DNA of 64,000 bases, from positions 36,667 through 100,666 of the forward strand of contig JAAESI010000105.1 in the NCBI GenBank assembly GCA_024229515.1, read 5' to 3'. Below, in pieces: positions 55,838-64,000 of this stretch. The translations under genes were made by a program, and so were the position numbers. This DNA comes from Pseudomonadota bacterium (GTDB lineage: Bacteria > Myxococcota_A > UBA796 > UBA9615). Under the pieces are notes generated by a model that was not told where the DNA came from, did no database searches, and saw only the letters and a program-made list of their open reading frames with translations. Position 1 is the first letter of the stretch, and every line of letters starts with the position of its first letter.

Positions 55838-57553
55838 TCAATTTTGTGGCGTGCTCGTCTCTCCGTATCGGCGCTTGTCGCGGCGGGTCCAGTAGCGCTT
55901 GTCCTTGCGCGGCTCGAAGATGTCGTCCGACTCGGCGATCGGCCACGCGTAGGCCTCGCGCCCGCCGTTGGCCTGGTAGGCATCCCAGAGGTCCTGGCGG
56001 TAGAAGGCGGCGACGGTCCAGCCAGGCCGGAGCCCGTACAGCTCCTTGTGCCACTGACCGCCCTCTTCCTCCTCGATCATCTTCCCCACCTTTGTCCGGT
56101 GGATGCCGGTGACGGCGACGATGTCGACCTTCTTCAGGTCCTCGATCTTGGGCAGCTCGCGGAGGTAGCGAACCCGGGTGTGGTCCCAGCCTCGGGTGAT
56201 CAGGTACCAGCGGGCCGGGTTCTTGGCCTCCATGTTGATGCTGCGGAGGCCGCGACCGTCGTAGTCCGGCTTGGCCGCGGCGACGCCGAGGTGGTCGCTG
56301 ACCATGTCGAACTGGTCGCGCAGGGTCTGCACGTAGACGTACGGGACGGCGTCGTCGTCGTACCGCTCGGCGTTGTCCAGCAGCGACGTCTCGATCATCG
56401 AGGGCACGGTCACGAGCGGCAGCACCACCCCGACGAACGCCACCGCCCGCATCGCGGGATGGGCCCCCAGGTCGCGCATCATCAGCACCGACTGACCGGC
56501 CAGCCAGCCGCACAGCACGAACGCCGGCAGGTCGATGTTCAGCACGCACCAGGGCGTCTTGTAGGGGATGAGGGAGTAGATGAGGAACGCCGACAGCGCC
56601 CAGCCGGTCAGCGCGAGGCCGAACCGGTGCCGCTTCACCGCGGCCCACACCATCGCCAGGATCGCCGGCCACGTGGCCCACATCTGGGTGTCGCGCATGA
56701 CCTCCCAGAAGTAGGGGAACGGCTTGCCCTGGTTGCGGCCCGACGTGCCGTGTTCGATCCACGGCAGGTAGGCGGCGAAGAAGGAGCCCATGCCGTACCA
56801 GTTGCTGAAGAACGACGTGAACAGCACGAACACGAGGGCGAAGAAGAGCAGCGTGCCCATCGCCCAGAGCTTCCAGGGTTCCTTGAACCACGCCCGGATC
56901 GCCTCGCGACGGCCGCGTCCCGCGAACAGATCCGGATCCTCGAGGCCGCCCTCGTCGGGGACCTGCCGGCCCAGCGCCCACGCCAGCGCCGCCCCGGCCC
57001 CCAGCGTCACCGCGGTGATGGCAGCAGTCTCCTTGTTGGCGAAGCAGCCGAAGGCGGCGGCGGCGCTGAGCAGTGCCCACTTGCGCGACGGTTCGGCGGC
57101 GTAGCGGACCAGGCACGCACCCCACAGGGTGGTGAAGAAGATGAGGTACACCTCGTGGATGACGGTCCGTGAGAAGTAGACCATGCAAGGCGCGACGATC
57201 AGCAGCAGGCCGGTAACGAAGACGCCCACATCGCCGATCTGCTTGCGCGCCGGCAGCAGCGTCAGCGGCACCAGCGAGCCGGCGGCCACCGTGCCGAAGC
57301 GGATCGCGAAGTCGCTGGGTCCCCCCAGCAGCCAGAACATCAGCAGGTTCACGTAGTAGAGGAACGGCCCGTGGTAGTCGGCGGGCTGGTAGCGGTAGAC
57401 GTTCCACCAGTAGAGCCGAAGGGTGAACCAGCCGTTGACCCCCTCGTCGCTGTGGAAGCACTTGTCGCCGAGGCCGGGCACCCGGAGCCAGAAGCCCAGG
57501 GCGACGAGCCCGACCAACGCGATCGGGAGCGCGAGTTGCCGCGCTCGATTCAT
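55838..57553 (-). CDS. GT39/PMT-like membrane glycosyltransferase (TIGR03663/Agl23-like)
   Basis: 571 residues with about eleven hydrophobic segments. The first periplasmic loop carries KCFHSDEGVN with the acidic pair D36/E37 expected in GT-C type glycosyltransferases. Next comes WWNVYRYQPADYHGPFLYYVN, a pattern of the Agl23/TIGR03663 flippase-associated group of mannosyltransferase-like proteins. It probably transfers a sugar from a lipid carrier on the outer face of the inner membrane. Donor and acceptor unknown. It overlaps the upstream SPOR gene by 4 bases, so it shares the nusA-infB transcript or a promoter near it. Confidence 0.8.
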   Translation of the reverse strand: MNRARQLALPIALVGLVALGFWLRVPGLGDKCFHSDEGVNGWFTLRLYWWNVYRYQPADYHGPFLYYVNLLMFWLLGGPSDFAIRFGTVAAGSLVPLTLLPARKQIGDVGVFVTGLLLIVAPCMVYFSRTVIHEVYLIFFTTLWGACLVRYAAEPSRKWALLSAAAAFGCFANKETAAITAVTLGAGAALAWALGRQVPDEGGLEDPDLFAGRGRREAIRAWFKEPWKLWAMGTLLFFALVFVLFTSFFSNWYGMGSFFAAYLPWIEHGTSGRNQGKPFPYFWEVMRDTQMWATWPAILAMVWAAVKRHRFGLALTGWALSAFLIYSLIPYKTPWCVLNIDLPAFVLCGWLAGQSVLMMRDLGAHPAMRAVAFVGVVLPLVTVPSMIETSLLDNAERYDDDAVPYVYVQTLRDQFDMVSDHLGVAAAKPDYDGRGLRSINMEAKNPARWYLITRGWDHTRVRYLRELPKIEDLKKVDIVAVTGIHRTKVGKMIEEEEGGQWHKELYGLRPGWTVAAFYRQDLWDAYQANGGREAYAWPIAESDDIFEPRKDKRYWTRRDKRRYGETSTPQN

Positions 57554-58317
57554 GGGTGGCGGGCCACGTAGGGGTCGAACGGGCTGGCGCCCGCGGGGAG
57601 CTTCGGGATGGTCGCCTCGGCCGCCTCCCGGGAACCGTGGATGCCGACGCGCACGCGATGCCAGGTGCCGTCGTCGGTCTCCACCGCCTGGTGGAAGGCG
57701 TCGACGCCGAGGGCGCGGAGGCGAGCGATGTGGTCGCGCGCCTGGTCCGCGGTCTCGTAGGCCGCCAGCTGCAGGGTGTAGCCACGGGCGCCGGCGGGCG
57801 CCTTGGGCAGATCGTCCCCGAGCTCCGGGGTGGGCTCGGGCGTCGGCTCCGGCGTGGGTTCGGGGGTCGGCTCCGGCATGGGTTCGGGGGTCGGCTCCGG
57901 GGTCGGCTCGGGGGTCGGCTCAGGCGTCGGTTCGGGCGTCACCACCTCGACGATCTCGACCACTTCGTCCGGGATCTCGGCGACGTCGTCGTCGCTGAGC
58001 GCGAGCAACTCCGCGGCGGTCATCCCGGGGGTCGGCTCGGACTGGTCCAGGGTGTCCGCGGCCGGGGTCGGGGCCGGCGTCTCGCGAGCCGAACGGCGCT
58101 CGGCGAGCATGTCTTCCAACGCAGCGCTGCCGTCGGGACCTTCGTCCCGGGCCGGCTCGAGCAGCTCTGAATCGACCGGGGCGCGCACGACGCCCATCTG
58201 GAACCCGAGGGTTCCGGCGCCAGCGACGACGAGGGCGACCAGGAGCACCAGGGATCCCAGCTGAGCGCTGGTCACCTTGTACTCGCGGACCTCGTGAATC
58301 CGGTCCAGGTCCCGCAT
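57550..58317 (-). CDS. SPOR-domain membrane protein with Glu-Pro-Thr-Pro linker
   Basis: 255 residues. A cytoplasmic N-terminus, one membrane helix (about 22-44, LVLLVALVVAGAGTLGF), and a periplasmic acidic linker with EPTP repeats (about 125-168). The C-terminal 75 residues are a SPOR domain (GYTLQLAAYETADQARDHIARLRALG ... WHRVRVGIHGSREAAEATI), which binds denuded glycan at division sites. Likely a division- or envelope-associated protein. It starts 9 bases after infB and overlaps the glycosyltransferase gene. Confidence 0.88.
   Translation of the reverse strand: MRDLDRIHEVREYKVTSAQLGSLVLLVALVVAGAGTLGFQMGVVRAPVDSELLEPARDEGPDGSAALEDMLAERRSARETPAPTPAADTLDQSEPTPGMTAAELLALSDDDVAEIPDEVVEIVEVVTPEPTPEPTPEPTPEPTPEPMPEPTPEPTPEPTPEPTPELGDDLPKAPAGARGYTLQLAAYETADQARDHIARLRALGVDAFHQAVETDDGTWHRVRVGIHGSREAAEATIPKLPAGASPFDPYVARHP
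57826..57941 (-). repeat. EPTP coding repeat in the SPOR protein linker
   Basis: About ten tandem four-residue units (one EPMP), with a 12-bp period. It forms the stiff periplasmic spacer. Confidence 0.85.
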
Positions 58318-58326
58318 GGGGATCCC

Positions 58327-61278
58327 CTACAGCGTCGGGCGAATCTCTTGGACGATGAAGGTCTCGATGATGTCGCCTTCCTTGATGTCGTCGTATCCGT
58401 CGAGGCCGATGCCGCACTCGTACCCGCCGAGCACTTCCTTCACATCGTCCTTGAACCGCCGGAGGGACTTGAGCTTCCCTTCCCAGGTCACCACGGAGTT
58501 GCGAAGCAGGCGCGCCTGGTGGTTGCGGCCAATCTTGCCGTCCTGCACCGAGACACCGGCGACGGTGCCGATCTTGCTGGCCCGGAAGAGCTGACGCACC
58601 TCCGCGTGGCCCTGCACGACCTCCTTGTACTCGGGGTCGAGCATGCCCACGAGGGCCTGCTTGATCTCGTCGACCGCCTCGTAGATGACGCGGTAGGTCC
58701 GCACCTCCACGCCGCGGTTCTCCGCCAGCCGACGGGCCTTGGAGTCGGGGCGCACCCCGAAGCCGACGATGATGGCCTGCGAGGCCTCCGCCAACGTCAC
58801 ATCACCCTCGGTCACGCCGCCGACGGCGGAGTGGAGGATCTTGATGCGCGTGTCGCGGACGTCGATCTCGCTGAACACCTGCTTGAGCGCCTCGATGGAG
58901 CCCTGCACGTCCGCCTTGACGATGAGGTTGAGCTCCTTGACGGCGCCATCCTCCTGCAGTCGGCGGTAGATGCTCTCGAGGTTGACGCCCTTGTCCTTGG
59001 ACTCCTCCTCGAGGCGTCGCGCCTCACGTCGGTGCTCGATGACCGCCTTGGCGTCGCGGTCGGTCTTGACCACCGCGAACTCGTCGCCCGCGCCGGGCAG
59101 GCCGCCGAGGCCGAGGATGGCGATCGGCCGCGAGGGGCCCGCCGTCTTCTGCTTCTTCGGCTTCTTGGCGCCGGCCTCGAAGATCGCCCGCACGCGGCCG
59201 TACTCGGTGCCCGCCACGACGATGTCGCCCTGGTTCAGCGTGCCGTGCTGCACGAGCATGACCGCGACGGCGCCGCGGCCCTTCTCGAACTGCGCCTCGA
59301 CCACGCGGCCCTGGGCGGGACGGTCGGCGTCCGCCTTGAGCTCCATGATCTCCGCCTGGACGTTGATCGCCTCCAGCAGCTCGTCGATGCCCAGGCCGGT
59401 CTTGGCGGACATCGGGATCATCTGGATGTCGCCGCCCCAGTCCTCCGGGGTGAGCTCGTGCTCGGCCAGCTGGGTCTTGCACTTCTCGATGTTGGCGGAC
59501 TTCAGGTCCATCTTGTTCACGGCCACGATGATCGGCTTGTTGGCCGCCTTGGCGTGGCTGATGACTTCGACCGTCTGCGGCATGACGCCTTCGGTCGCCG
59601 CGATGACGAGCACCACGATGTCCGTCATGTCGGCGCCGCGAGCACGCATCTGCGTGAACGCCGCGTGACCGGGCGTATCCACGAACGTGATGCGCTGGCC
59701 CTTGGCGGTGACGTCGAACGCCGAGACGTGCTGGGTGATGCCACCCGCCTCGCCGTCGGCCACATCCGTCTTGCGGACAGCGTCCAGGAGGCTCGTCTTG
59801 CCGTGGTCGACGTGACCCATGATGGTCACGACGGGGGCGCGAGCGGTCCACGACTCGGTGTCCACTTCCTCCTCGTCGACGGCCTCGATGATGGCGTCTT
59901 CCTTGAAGGAGACATCCTCGACCTCGTAGTCGTACTCCTGGGCGAGGATCTCGGCCGTCTCGAGGTCCAGGACCTCGTTGAGGGTGACCATCTGACCCAT
60001 GCCGATGAGCATGCGGATGATCTGACCGCCCTTCACTCCGATGCCGTCGGCGAGGTCCGCCACCGTGATCGAGCCGTACGCCTTGATGATCCGCTTGTGC
60101 GCGGCCGGCGTCGTCAGCTCGGTCTTCATGGGGGTGCCACGGGCGCCCGCTCGGCCCTTGCGACGGCGTCGCTGGTCCTTGCCTCCGTACAGCGCGTCGC
60201 GCCGCGAGACGCTCTTGCGCTTGCCGCCCTGGCGCTTGCGGGCTTCCCGCTCGCGCTGGATGGCCGCCGGGTCGATGAACCGGATCGGGCCCTTCTTCGG
60301 CGAGGCGTCGAAGATCGAGATGCCGGGCTTGCCGGGAGCGCCTCCCGGGGCACCGCCCGGAGCCTGACCGGGGCCGGGGGCGCCCTGCGGGGCAGCCGCC
60401 ATGCCGGCCGTGACCTCGTCCTCGATGATGCGACGGCCCTTCTTGGGCTTGTGCTGCACGATGCCCTGGGCCCGGAGGAGGTCCTCCAGGGAGTCGGGGC
60501 TCTTGGCGCCGGCGGGCGCATCCCCGGGGGCGGGGGGGGCGCCTTCGACGAGCTCGACCTCGACCGGCGCCGCGGGGGCGGCGGCGGCCGCGGGGGCGGG
60601 CTCCTGTTCAGCCTTGACCTGATCGTCGCTCAGGACCTTGTGCACACGCTTGGCACGGCGCGGGGTCGAGAGCAGATCGTCGATGCTCGGGCGGGGACCA
60701 TCGTCCTCGTCACCATCGGCGGCGGGGGCATCGGCCGCAACGGGGGCGGCTTCAGCGGCCGGCTCGGCGGCGGGGGCCTCCGCGACGGGCTCGGGGGCGG
60801 CTTCCGGAGCGGCCTCGACGACCGGCTCGGGAGCGGCCTCGACGACCGGCTCGGGAGCGGGCGCCTCGGCGACGGGCTCGGGGGCGGCTTCCGGAGCGGC
60901 CTCGACGACCGGCTCGGGGGCCGGGGCCGGCGTGGCCTCGACGACCGGCTCGGGCGTCGGCTCGGGCGCAGGGGTGGGCTTGGGGGCCTCGGCTACGGGC
61001 TCGACCGCCTTCGCCTCGACCACCGGGGCCGGAGCGGGAGCGGGTTCACCGGCGACGCGACGGGCGCGGCGACGGACCGCGGGACGCGCGGGGGCCTCCG
61101 GAGCGGCGGCCGTGGAAGAACCGTTGGTGCCCTTTGCAGGAGCTGCAGGCTCCTTGGAGGCACGGCGGCGCCGCACAGGGGCTGCCCCGCTCTTGAGCGC
61201 GGAACCCTTGTCCTTCGAGTCTCCTCGGAGGCGCGATTCCGCACGATTGAGGATGCTGTCCTTCACCATCTCAGTCAC
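58327..61278 (-). CDS. infB: translation initiation factor IF-2
   Basis: 983 residues from GTG 61278; ATG 61269 is an alternative. A long N-terminal low-complexity extension (about 30-215) is rich in Ala, Pro and Glu, with repeats such as EAAPEPVAEAP. Conserved IF2 N-domain and G domain follow: GHVDHGKTSLL (G1), DTPGHAAF (G3), NKMDL (G4) and SAKTG (G5), then domains II-IV ending EIRPTL. It loads initiator tRNA on the 30S subunit. It lies downstream of the YlxR-type gene by 19 bases in the classical nusA-infB operon. Confidence 0.96.
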   Translation of the reverse strand: MTEMVKDSILNRAESRLRGDSKDKGSALKSGAAPVRRRRASKEPAAPAKGTNGSSTAAAPEAPARPAVRRRARRVAGEPAPAPAPVVEAKAVEPVAEAPKPTPAPEPTPEPVVEATPAPAPEPVVEAAPEAAPEPVAEAPAPEPVVEAAPEPVVEAAPEAAPEPVAEAPAAEPAAEAAPVAADAPAADGDEDDGPRPSIDDLLSTPRRAKRVHKVLSDDQVKAEQEPAPAAAAAPAAPVEVELVEGAPPAPGDAPAGAKSPDSLEDLLRAQGIVQHKPKKGRRIIEDEVTAGMAAAPQGAPGPGQAPGGAPGGAPGKPGISIFDASPKKGPIRFIDPAAIQREREARKRQGGKRKSVSRRDALYGGKDQRRRRKGRAGARGTPMKTELTTPAAHKRIIKAYGSITVADLADGIGVKGGQIIRMLIGMGQMVTLNEVLDLETAEILAQEYDYEVEDVSFKEDAIIEAVDEEEVDTESWTARAPVVTIMGHVDHGKTSLLDAVRKTDVADGEAGGITQHVSAFDVTAKGQRITFVDTPGHAAFTQMRARGADMTDIVVLVIAATEGVMPQTVEVISHAKAANKPIIVAVNKMDLKSANIEKCKTQLAEHELTPEDWGGDIQMIPMSAKTGLGIDELLEAINVQAEIMELKADADRPAQGRVVEAQFEKGRGAVAVMLVQHGTLNQGDIVVAGTEYGRVRAIFEAGAKKPKKQKTAGPSRPIAILGLGGLPGAGDEFAVVKTDRDAKAVIEHRREARRLEEESKDKGVNLESIYRRLQEDGAVKELNLIVKADVQGSIEALKQVFSEIDVRDTRIKILHSAVGGVTEGDVTLAEASQAIIVGFGVRPDSKARRLAENRGVEVRTYRVIYEAVDEIKQALVGMLDPEYKEVVQGHAEVRQLFRASKIGTVAGVSVQDGKIGRNHQARLLRNSVVTWEGKLKSLRRFKDDVKEVLGGYECGIGLDGYDDIKEGDIIETFIVQEIRPTL

Positions 61279-61297
61279 CGCTTCTGGGGGTCTGCGT

Positions 61298-61876
61298 CTA
61301 CATGAGCGCAGACCCTCGTTTCAACTCATCCGTCAGGATCCTCGCCAACGGCCCGCTGCCAAGTGCGAGCACGCTCCGAGGACCCGTTCGACCCAACGCC
61401 TTGCCCAACTCTTCCGAGCCGAGCAGGGACCTGAACAAATCCAGTTCCCGGCCTCGAGCCTGCTTCTCCAGGTCGCCCGCCACCGTTTCACCGGCATCGG
61501 ACGACAGTACGAGCGCGGTGGGCCACCCCTTCTTCACAAGGCGATCCACCACGTTCCCGCCCGACTTCAGGTCACCGGCCCGCATCGCGAGTCCGGCAAG
61601 CTCCGCCTGTCGGCGGCGCACCATCCGTCGTGCGTCGCCGAGGGGCCAATCCCCTTCCGGCAGCGCAACCTTCGCCCGCATCGAGCGGGCCAGGCTCCCC
61701 CGTTCGCGGACTCCCTCCATGCAGGAGCGAGACCAGCAAACGTTGGCACCTCGTCCGGGGAGCTTGCGGCGGAAGTCCACCACCGGTTCCCCGTTTGGAC
61801 CGAGCACGATGCGGAGGGCATCGTCACGATCCAAGGCCCGACGGCACACCGCACACGTGCGGGTGGCGTCGGACAC
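61298..61876 (-). CDS. YlxR (RnpM-type) RNA-binding domain fused to an L7Ae/YlxQ-like domain
   Basis: 192 residues. Residues 1-85 match YlxR: TRTCAVCRRALDRDDALRIV and KLPGRGANVCWSRSC. From about 95 the sequence fits an L7Ae/YlxQ-like RNA-binding fold (RMVRRRQAELAGLAMRAGDLKSGGN, then VKKGWPTALVLSSDAG and LGSEELGKALGRTGPRSVLALGSGPLA). In Firmicutes ylxR and ylxQ are separate neighbours between nusA and infB; here they appear as one chain. Probable RNA-binding protein linked to RNase P or ribosome function. Confidence 0.85.
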   Translation of the reverse strand: MSDATRTCAVCRRALDRDDALRIVLGPNGEPVVDFRRKLPGRGANVCWSRSCMEGVRERGSLARSMRAKVALPEGDWPLGDARRMVRRRQAELAGLAMRAGDLKSGGNVVDRLVKKGWPTALVLSSDAGETVAGDLEKQARGRELDLFRSLLGSEELGKALGRTGPRSVLALGSGPLARILTDELKRGSALM

Positions 61877-61880
61877 GTTC

Positions 61881-63494
61881 CTACTCCTCGACCGGAGCGG
61901 CGGGCTCTTCAGCCTGCGGCTCTTCGACCGGAGCGGCGGGCTCTTCAGCCTGCGGCTCCTCGGGGGCCGGCTCAGCCTGCGGCTCCTCGATGATCGTGTC
62001 GTTCATCGACTCACCGTCCTCGTCGGACGCTTCGCCCGCGGCCTGCTCGGCGGCGAGCGCCTCCGCTTCGGCCTGGGCCTCGGCGGCGGCAGCCTCCTCA
62101 GCGGCCAACACCGCGGCGGCAGCAGCCTCCTCGGCGGCCAACACCTCGGCGGCAGCAGCCTCCTCGGCGGCGCGGACGGCGGCCTCCTCCTCTTCGAAGG
62201 TGGGCAGCCCGGCGGCGACGCGACGGGCGTTCTCCTCGTCGTGGGCGATCTTCTCCTTGAGACGCTCGGTCAGGATCTCGTCCGCCTGCTCGAGGATCTG
62301 CTCGGTCAGCACGTCGCTGATGGCGAGCGTGTCCATCAAGTCATCCGCGTCCGCGTCCGCCACATCCTCGATGGTGCGGAAGCCGTAGCGGATGAGCAGG
62401 TCACGGTGGTCCTCGCTGATGGCCTCGATGAGGGCCAGCTCGGTCCGGGCGCGGTCGTTCATCTCGCGGATGCGCGTCTCGCTGTGGATGTCGATCTTCC
62501 AACCGGTCAGCTGCGCGGCGAGGCGCACGTTCTGACCGCGACGGCCGATGCCGAGGCTCAGCATGTCGTCCGGGACAATCAGCTCCATCGTCCGGGTGTC
62601 CTCGTCGAGGATGACCTTGGTGACGATGGCGGGGCTGATGGCCGAGCAGACGAACCGAGCGGCATCCATGCTGTACGGGATGATGTCGATCTTCTCACCG
62701 CGCAGCTCGTGCACGACGGCCTGGACGCGGGAACCCTTCATGCCGACGCACGCGCCGACCGGGTCGACGTCGCTGTCGCGCGAGCTGACCGCAATCTTGG
62801 CGCGCTGGCCGGGCTCGCGGACGGCGGCCTCGATGGTGACGATGCCCTCGTAGATCTCCGGGACCTCCATCTCGAACAGCTTCACCAGCAGTCCGGGGTG
62901 GGTGCGGGTCAGGACGATCTGTGGGCCGCGGGCGTTGCGCGCGACCTCGAGGATGTACGCCTGGATGCGGTCGCCCTGCCGGTACGACTCGGTGTGCACC
63001 TGCTCGCGGCCGGGAATGACGGCCTCGGTCTTGCCGAGGTCGACGATGATCGCGCCCTTCTCGAAGCGGCGGACGATGCCCGTGATGAGCTCGCCGACAC
63101 GATCCTTGTAGGCGTCGTGAATCTTCTCGCGCTCGCTGTCGCGGACGCGCTGGATGATGACCTGCTTGGCCGTCTGGGCGGCGATGCGGCCGAACTCTTC
63201 CATCTCCATGCGGAAGCCGAGCTCCTCGCCGACGATGGAGCCGGCGTCCAGCTCACGGGCGTCCTCGAGGGAAATCTCGCAGTCGGGGTCTTCGACCTCT
63301 GCGACGACCGTCTTGTACTCGTAGAGATCGACTTCGTCGGTGTCGGAGTTGTACTGGGCTTCGATGTCCTTGGTCTGGCCGTACACCTTGCGGGCGGCGG
63401 CCACCATGGCCTGCTCGATCGTGTCACGCAGGGACTCAGGGCTGATGCCCTTCTCCTTGCTGACCTGCTCGATGATTCTCGTGAGACCTTCCAT
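61881..63494 (-). CDS. nusA: transcription termination/antitermination factor NusA with acidic Ala-rich tail
   Basis: 537 residues. N-terminal domain ([21 protein letters not shown]), S1 domain ([27 protein letters not shown]), KH1 ([28 protein letters not shown]) and KH2 ([23 protein letters not shown]) are complete, followed by a helix-hairpin-helix-like part. From about 425 the tail is Glu/Ala-rich with [14 protein letters not shown] repeats and [13 protein letters not shown] twice. It binds RNA polymerase and nut-like RNA and modulates pausing. It lies 4 bases before ylxR and 11 bases after rimP. Confidence 0.95.
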   Translation of the reverse strand: MEGLTRIIEQVSKEKGISPESLRDTIEQAMVAAARKVYGQTKDIEAQYNSDTDEVDLYEYKTVVAEVEDPDCEISLEDARELDAGSIVGEELGFRMEMEEFGRIAAQTAKQVIIQRVRDSEREKIHDAYKDRVGELITGIVRRFEKGAIIVDLGKTEAVIPGREQVHTESYRQGDRIQAYILEVARNARGPQIVLTRTHPGLLVKLFEMEVPEIYEGIVTIEAAVREPGQRAKIAVSSRDSDVDPVGACVGMKGSRVQAVVHELRGEKIDIIPYSMDAARFVCSAISPAIVTKVILDEDTRTMELIVPDDMLSLGIGRRGQNVRLAAQLTGWKIDIHSETRIREMNDRARTELALIEAISEDHRDLLIRYGFRTIEDVADADADDLMDTLAISDVLTEQILEQADEILTERLKEKIAHDEENARRVAAGLPTFEEEEAAVRAAEEAAAAEVLAAEEAAAAAVLAAEEAAAAEAQAEAEALAAEQAAGEASDEDGESMNDTIIEEPQAEPAPEEPQAEEPAAPVEEPQAEEPAAPVEE

Positions 63495-63505
63495 CTACGC
63501 CTCCG

Positions 63506-64000
63506 TTAGCGGGACTTACGCTTACCGCGCTTGTTCCCGCCCTTCTTCTGCCCCTTGGGGGGCGGCTCATACACCAAATGTGCTCGTTCGATCGCAGGAA
63601 GCGGGATGCGGTGGTCCGCTCCGTCAACCACGACCGTGATCAAATCGTCCTCAACTGCGGTCAGGACGCCCTTCCAGTTGCGGCGCTGGGAGATCGGCTC
63701 CCAGGTACGAATCCGCACGGGCTTGCCGATCTGCTCCGCGAAGTGCTCCGCCCGCTTCAGCGGACGCTCCACGCCGGGCGAGCTGATCTCAAGGTCGTAG
63801 GCGACCGGGATGAGATCCTCGACGTCCAAAAAGTCCGTCACCGCGTGGTGGACCGACACGCAGTCATCGATGCCGGTTGCTTCGCCGTCGGCCCGCTCGA
63901 TGTAGACCTGCAGCGCCGGACGACGCGAGGCGCCGGTCCAGTTGCAGAGCACGAGCTCGAATCCGGCTTCCGCGATCAGGGGCGCCAGAGCCTGTTCGGC
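63506..64000 (-). CDS. rimP: ribosome maturation factor RimP (5' end beyond window)
   Basis: Last 164 residues are in the window and the frame stays open to the edge. Family motifs: LQVYIERADGEATGIDDCVSVHH, YDLEISSPGVERPLKRAEHF and the C-terminal SH3-like domain (WKGVLTAVEDDLITVVVDG), with a basic tail KKGGNKRGKRKSR. It assists 30S assembly. It heads the rimP-nusA-ylxR-infB operon. The N-terminal start lies upstream of position 64000. Confidence 0.93.
   Translation of the reverse strand, partial: AEQALAPLIAEAGFELVLCNWTGASRRPALQVYIERADGEATGIDDCVSVHHAVTDFLDVEDLIPVAYDLEISSPGVERPLKRAEHFAEQIGKPVRIRTWEPISQRRNWKGVLTAVEDDLITVVVDGADHRIPLPAIERAHLVYEPPPKGQKKGGNKRGKRKSR

Overview
This is a high-GC, gene-dense bacterial chromosome segment with about 60 protein genes, no tRNA or rRNA, no insertion sequence and no CRISPR. 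It points to Myxococcota or a related deltaproteobacterial lineage. The clues are a secreted matrixin-like protease with a MYXO-CTERM-type tail, an AgmX/PglI-like C-terminal domain, MopE-like CxDGIDNDCD motifs, Fis-type sigma54 activators, and many lipoproteins whose lipobox is followed by Asp-rich DDDD linkers. I cannot name the genus. No gap between genes exceeds 300 bases.

Layout. 1-1396: start of the F-ATP synthase operon (atpI-atpB-atpE, minus strand). 1504-8582: small envelope and housekeeping genes, including a PTPS/QueD-family protein with Glu at the catalytic Cys position, a DoxX fusion, an isochorismatase-like hydrolase, uppP and a MYXO-CTERM metalloprotease. 8705-12968: TonB-dependent receptor-like protein followed by two lipoproteins. 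12989-20178: DedA protein, two small soluble proteins, a 52-bp tandem repeat, two paralogous metallophosphoesterase lipoproteins flanking a PEGA-like protein, then an SGNH-like/MBOAT pair. 20175-25229: a large lipoprotein and a three-gene biotin-dependent acyl-CoA carboxylase operon. 25239-36325: Asp-rich lipoproteins, a DnaE-like protein that has lost most catalytic residues, a divergent FHA-GAF-AAA sigma54 regulator, and repeat-rich lipoproteins, one broken by a frameshift.

36338-55736 is a minus-strand flagellar block. In transcription order it holds a sigma54 activator, an AMIN-like/TPR secreted protein, flgB, flgC, fliE, fliF, fliG, fliH, fliI, fliJ, a MotE-like gene, fliK, flgD, flgE, an HDOD protein, motA, motB, fliL, fliM and fliN. 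Sigma54-type promoters lie before flgB and motA, and a matching activator with an intact GAFTGA motif heads the block. The export-gate genes (fliOPQR, flhAB) and flagellin are not in the window.

55838-64000 is a minus-strand translation/transcription block: rimP (cut by the window edge), nusA, a YlxR-L7Ae-like fusion, infB, then a SPOR protein and a GT39-like membrane glycosyltransferase where rbfA/truB often sit.

The most unusual items are the intact but apparently catalytically dead DnaE-like protein, the family of Asp-linker lipoproteins (one almost entirely Asp/Ser/Ala), 17-residue repeats in the FliK ruler region, and a recurring TAnnnT hexamer 6-9 nt before start codons that suggests near-leaderless transcription.
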